From: Liolophura sinensis
Lineage: Eukaryota; Mollusca; Polyplacophora; Chitonida; Chitonidae
Length of the DNA stretch: 64,000 bases
Direction of reading: 5' to 3'
Assembly: GCF_032854445.1 (NCBI RefSeq)
Contig: NC_088300.1
Span: forward strand, 2,542,001-2,606,000
The stretch's first letter is position 1, and each line of letters starts with the position of its first letter. The notes beneath the pieces are model-generated. The model searched no databases, was not told the DNA's origin, and saw only the letters and a list, made by a program, of their open reading frames with translations. A program made the position numbers and the translations under genes. Positions 59,089 to 64,000 of this stretch are shown one piece after another.

Positions 59089-60097
59089 TGTCAAAAGTTA
59101 CAGGTAAAACAAGTAATAAATATATCTAAGGTAAATCCCACTTGCCGGTGTTAGATCTTCAGATATAGGTAAGTAACGGTGATTTTCTCCTATAGTCGCG
59201 TCTGGCAGATCTGAATGACAAACGATTGCTCTTAGCACACGACCGTTCCCACTGAGATAACATAGACTAGTGATAGCTGTTCAACACAGCACTCGGTTTT
59301 CCTTTCTCTCTTATACGCCCGTCTATTTTTAGCTGGTGAGCCGCGTGACGTATCGGGAAGCCTGCCAATGATTGTGGGTGAAGGAAGACGGTATCGCAGT
59401 GAGTAAGCCGGGAAAACCTCGTGGTTGTCCTTACCTCAGCTGACTGCGCCGTGACTGTTCGGATCTCCTCTGTGATCACTGGACAGTTTGATATTTGAAC
59501 TTTATACCTGTGGACACTTGTCCCAAGGATAATAAACTGTATTGCAACAGGTGAAATCCTGGCGTTAAAATTCACACCACGTGAGTCTAAACATCGTATC
59601 TACCGCTGTATCCCTGTAGATATCTATAAGACAAATTCTCTGTATAATACATGTATGTATGTATGTATATTTAATGTTATTGGAATAAATCAGTGATTTA
59701 CAAGAATAAACAGAATAAATCAGTGATTCACAAGGATAAACAGAGATAAACATACACTTTTAAACCTTAGAAACATTTCTGGAAAATTCGGTAAATTTAT
59801 TACCATTTGGAATGCTACTTTAGCCTTGTATTTCCGGATTGATTCCTAATGTTTAAATTCCCATGGTTACTTCAGTCTTATCACGTCATGGATATGGATA
59901 AAAGACCAAACTGAACTTATGAATCAGGTGATAAGCAGCTGCGATTTATAAATCCTATAAAACCCTTTAATCAGACTATATAGATTAATATCTGTTCAAA
60001 AAATGAGTATATTGTGATTTTTAACAGCAGAAAATGGAGAATATTTCAGCCTATAAGCAGCGCTTGTACATAAGCAGTCATGTATATACAGATATAT
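59089..60097. other. Upstream of gene D
   Basis: Probable 5' untranslated and promoter region of gene D at its left end. No clear TATA box. An (ATGT)n microsatellite lies near 59650, and a 27-bp near-duplicate (AATAAATCAGTGATTTACAA / AATAAATCAGTGATTCACAA) near 59683-59740. Confidence 0.45.
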
Positions 60098-60235
60098 TAT
60101 TTATTTATTTATTTATTTGATTGATGTTTACGCCATAGTCAAGAGTATTTCACTTATACGACGACGGCCAGCGTTGTGATAGGAGGAAATAGGCCAGAGT
60201 CCGGGGAAATCCACGACCATCCACAGGTTGCTGGC
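60098..60235 (-). mobile_element. SINE, central-domain type, tail half
   Basis: Six ATTT tail units, then TTTACGCCATAGTCAAGAGT, CACTTATACGACGACGGCCA and CCACAGGTTGCTGGCA, ending there. Confidence 0.85.
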
Positions 60236-61999
60236 ACAAATATATTACAAAGAATAACAAAAAAGTACACGACTTAGATGAACATAGGCGGGCTACGCGC
60301 CTCTTTGAATATGGATATGGATTTGACATACCTGTGCATAATGAGGTTAAGAAATAACTAAACTCGGTTTATAGGTGATGCGAGACGTTTCAAGTGAACA
60401 CGTGGGCCATGACTACAGATATAGCTAGCTTTTGTAGTTCATACAAACATAGAATACCGGACTTACCATGATCTATGACTTCATCATGACATATAAAATA
60501 CATGTCAACATATACACACATTTTTGTAATGACTGACCGTCAGATCCCGCTCAAAGCTGCACACCCATGTCGGCGGGGTAGCTAGCATGAAGAATAAATA
60601 ACTTGGGTCAGTCGCTTGGTATAATACATCTATAGTGTATGCGCTGTTGATTGTCAGTTGGCGGGCAGTCGATGGCCGGTATAGACTGAGATTTGCGGAT
60701 AATCAACGCATACATTTACCAAACAAAACAAGGAGAAACTATAGATATAACATACATTACTGTGAACCCCTCTCAGCTGAACTTATTTAGTGCATAAACA
60801 TGAATCTATGTTTGGCTTAACACGGGTGGATTGACATTAAACACAAAGTTATCTTCTATCGTTCCTAATGAGGACAAGTTCATGGTGCTCACATGTAGGC
60901 CTGTATGTGTACTCTGCAAGCAGTGTTGTCTTTATGTATATAGCACTTTTTCATTGAACAATCTTCGATTAGTTAGAGGAATAATACCAGACTCTCTTAG
61001 CTAATCCATAGTCAAGCTCATTCTGCAAAAAGACACCATCTCGACTCAAATTGCTGTGGTGACTCTTTCAAAAAAAACATACATTGCTTTCATAGCAGAA
61101 GGAAATTGGAAATCGCAAACATGTTGTTTAGCTCGAGTTTAAATCACTGGAATAACCTAATATCGTATGGCTGATTTCCTCAACATATACAAACATGTCG
61201 ACAGCCCATAATGGCACTTTAGTGCCGTTCAGGAAGCACTTGTGTAGAACTATCAGTTAAGTGAGGGCTAGGGGTTTGTTTTCACAACGCTGGTTTTGAA
61301 ATGCCCATTGACGTCACTGTCAAATAACTGATGACTAAAAATTGTACGAACTTTTGTAGGGTCCTGTCATACGCAACAGCGCATGCATGGGGATTCTGCT
61401 ATAACGGAGGCATCTAAATTTTCGTTATCATAGGCTTACACACAAACAAACACTATTTCCGGAAGTGGGAAGTCGAGGCACACGCTGTTATCATCTAAGT
61501 CGGATTACCAGAATTAAGACAATGATGAAACAAACAAATAAACAAAACTGTATATTCATTAAGGAAAAGATGTAATTGGTTTAAGACAGTTTTTGTCATA
61601 TCATGTTCTTAAACAATACTTAATGGATTCAAATGGCTGTGGCGGAAGAGAGTTATAATTGAGGAAGCTGTTAACTCCAGCTGCCGTGTGCGCGTATTTG
61701 TATAGGCCTATATGGAAAAGGGGTTATCCCTTGATGAGCTTGTGTTGGGTAGTGAAATATTTTCTGTATAGTTCCAAATGAATATTTATTATGGTATTAT
61801 TTTTTTTCAAAGCTTTCAACATTTTTTGGGGATCAGTGGTATTGTTATTTCATTTAGAGAATGCAGAAGAATAACAGCTTAAAAGCCTTTGGATGAGGGA
61901 ACTTATTGTTTCTCTTCACGATAAAACCTTAATGTATGCATCTAGGCTTATAAACCTAGCTTACAAAAGTAGTTGTAGGGCCTCACTCTCTCAGATGTT
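60236..61999. other. No gene recognised
   Basis: A+T-rich; no open frame reaches 60 codons, which argues against a large exon here. Confidence 0.6.
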
Positions 62000-62172
62000 C
62001 AAAGTACTGACAAGAGGCGACTATCAGACCTTTGAGCGATGAGGTCGCGTGTTCGAATCTAACTGATGACTTCAAAAAGGTTTTGCCCAGTACTCCGCTT
62101 TCATTCACATATGAACTTGACTGCCATTGTACATTTATGAGTGAAAATGATCAAGGCGCTAAATAAAATTAA
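62000..62172 (+). mobile_element. tRNA-derived SINE
   Basis: A head with a good B box (GTCGCGTGTTCGAATC) is followed by TTTTGCCCAGTACTCCGCTT and a 3' part GCCATTGTACATTTATGAGT, CAAGGCGCTAAATAAAAT that parallels the ends of the other SINEs here. Confidence 0.6.
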
Positions 62173-62479
62173 CTTCTTAGTTAGAGTTGCATGTAAAGCG
62201 TAAAAATGAACCTGACAACCCAGACAAACGGAAGAATGTAACAAGCACAGATATATTCTACTTCATACAGAATTACATAGAGTATTCCCGTCTTTATGTG
62301 TTTATAATACGCGGTGAGTGATTAAAGCTCCTCATGTACACGAGCTAGAGTCTAAGACACGACTCACAGTTACAGCAAATAGGAAGCTCCGATCGCCAGT
62401 TGAATCTAGTCAGAGAGAAAAAAGTGTACACTGAGCATAAGATTCATTAATTTCATTGATATTTTTTCATTTCCTGGAA

Positions 62480-62985
62480 CTATTGCCAAGTGTGCCGAGG
62501 CCTTTCATCGTGCCCTCGATGACCTGGGGAAGTGGGACAGACTAGCGACTAGGTTGGGTATGGTGTAATCTTTGATGAAGGAATTCCTGCCCCACGTGAT
62601 GGTAGAGGAGAGACCGTGCTGGAACTCATTGCCCCCTGGTCTCCCAGTACCACAAGCTTCGCAGATATATACCTGCCAACACCTTCAAATATTTGACCTG
62701 GCACGGATTCTCGGGAGGGATCAGCGTCTTGATTCCTCCCCCTCCAACAGTTACCTGCTGGGAGGGCCAATGCTGCAGTAAGAGTAACTCGATCAAGTAC
62801 CCATCCGGCAAAACATTCCTTCATTAATGTCCTAATTAATGGGCTCAGATTCTCCCCCGGGGAAGTTGTTAAAATTCTAGATCGGGATTTCGTGTCATTC
62901 CACAAGCTATGCCTGACCCAGAGTTCTGGCCGCTTGTCACACTCCCCTCCTCCCCAAACGCACAACCCTGCTTCACCCCACGCAG
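62480..62985 (+). pseudogene. Possible decayed coding fragment, Death-fold-like
   Basis: Frame 62484-62566 reads AKCAEAFHRALDDLGKWDRL then ATRLGM, reminiscent of the DLGxDWxxLAxxLG helix of Death domains. Downstream, other frames give plausible protein pieces (ERPCWNSLPPGLPVPQ near 62610, and LINGLRFSPGEVVKIL near 62830), but stops and frame changes separate them. The patch is richer in G+C than its neighbours. This is a weak resemblance and may be an old repeat instead. Confidence 0.2.
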
Positions 62986-63001
62986 AGACCAGTTGAACCA
63001 A

Positions 63002-63498
63002 ATTGGTTAGGATCTATGAGTACTGGTCAAGTATTTTAGCACCATTTTCTTCAGGTCGTGCTTATACGATCTGTTGATTTGTTTTCTGTTGAAGTATTTT
63101 CCTCAGGTGTGTCAAATGATCTGCAGACGCGTTTTGTTCGATGGTTAAACTTTTAACTCCTAGGTTAACTTATAGATAGTCAGGATATGGAATTAGAAAA
63201 CACATAAGCGAATTCCGCTAATTACCATTTCATGCGAGCCTTCAAAGCGATCTCACATACCACTGGTTGAAGCTAGCTTCTAAGGTACAGTGTGTCACAC
63301 TTTTCACGCCAATTTTCACAATCGAACTCGAGGTATGTTTGCTAAGTTATAGATCAGAATCGAGGGGGCGAAGATGGTGATGTGGGAGTAGAGTTTTTGT
63401 TGTCTTTTTAAGGAGGTGGGGGCGGGCTGTCCCTATTATCTAACCGCGCATGTGTGGGTACTGAACTCCTGTACTATTCTTATACGCCTACCAAAGGA
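63002..63498. other. No gene recognised
   Basis: Spacer before the GAT-rich repeat; nothing supported. Confidence 0.55.
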
Positions 63499-63660
63499 GG
63501 TGATGGTGGTGACGACGATCATGGTGATGTTGCCGATGATGATGTGATGATGGTGGTGACGACGATCATGGTGATGGTGATGACGATGAGGATGATGATG
63601 ACGACGACGACGATCATGGTGATGCTGCCAATGATGATGATGGTGATACTGATGATGTTA
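63499..63660. repeat. GAT/GAC-rich trinucleotide-like repeat
   Basis: GATGATGGTGGTGACGACGA-type text with duplicated blocks (CGACGATCATGGTGATG occurs three times). It gives low-complexity Asp- or Met-rich frames. Confidence 0.85.
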
Positions 63661-64000
63661 ACTATCATCCTTTGTCGTGAAAGGACCATAAATGATAACT
63701 ACAATTTATGTGTGAGGGTGTGTCTGTGAAACAACTGTCTAAATTTTCATCTTTTTGGCTATGTATCTGTATCTGTAGAATTCAAACTGTTTTCGGAGTT
63801 TTTGAGTGAAGCGCCTCAGCGAATTGAAGCAATGTGGCGTCATAGGTGAAGTGTCCATTTGGCTCAGTAACATAGCTGAGTGTGTGAGAGAGGGCTACAT
63901 ACTGTACTTATGATAATTACGAAACAGCTAGACCTGTATATTATGGATCACCAATCAAATAGATAGATTAAATAAATATACAATAGGTGCATTCCTGAGT

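Noticed and set aside
58897-59094. Gene D start two codons upstream
   Set aside because: The codon there is TTG. The first ATG is at 59088, and animal genes rarely start at TTG.

Overview
The window looks like nuclear DNA of a lophotrochozoan animal, most likely a mollusc. It is A+T-rich, the genes have introns with GT-AG borders, and there are many copies of tRNA-derived SINEs of types I know from mollusc genomes. One type carries a conserved central domain and ends in AATAAATAAA-like tails. Another ends in a CACT-type tail. I cannot name the species.

The recognisable protein-coding content is a cluster of four divergent Rho-family small GTPase genes in alternating orientation: gene A (+, 10499-14041, first exon not found), gene B (-, 21666-26165, complete), gene C (+, 34237-35181, complete) and gene D (-, 55426-59088, complete). 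Genes A, B and D share a middle exon of exactly 59 nt with the same intron phases. In gene C that exon is fused to the last one. In all three genes whose P-loop can be read, the residue equal to Rac1 Gly12 is acidic (D, E, E). Gene B has further changes at the Mg2+ and gamma-phosphate contacts (Thr35 to Asp, Gly60 to Lys) and still ends in a CAAX box. Genes A, C and D lack a CAAX box and end in basic tails, and their Rho insert segment is shortened. They are probably lineage-specific, atypical Rho proteins, some of them likely GTPase-defective.

A broken kinase-like fossil lies at about 17.45-18.86 kb. An unidentified 175-residue reading frame lies at 48946-49473.

Roughly a fifth of the window is tandem repeats. 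There are about fifteen unrelated minisatellites with units of 15-61 bp: 1.45-2.77, 2.88-4.30, 6.25-7.78, 8.16-8.57, 8.63-9.35, 10.9-12.0, 14.39-14.69, 16.4-17.0, 23.6-24.0, 38.4-38.6, 38.9-39.7, 40.2-40.5, 41.3-43.5, 43.5-44.35 and 51.6-52.1 kb. Several have unit lengths divisible by three and so give long, spurious open frames on both strands. Two arrays look as if they grew from SINE sequence: a 61-bp tRNA-like satellite and a 20-bp array beside a CACT-tailed SINE. The rest is introns and intergenic DNA in which I see no gene.
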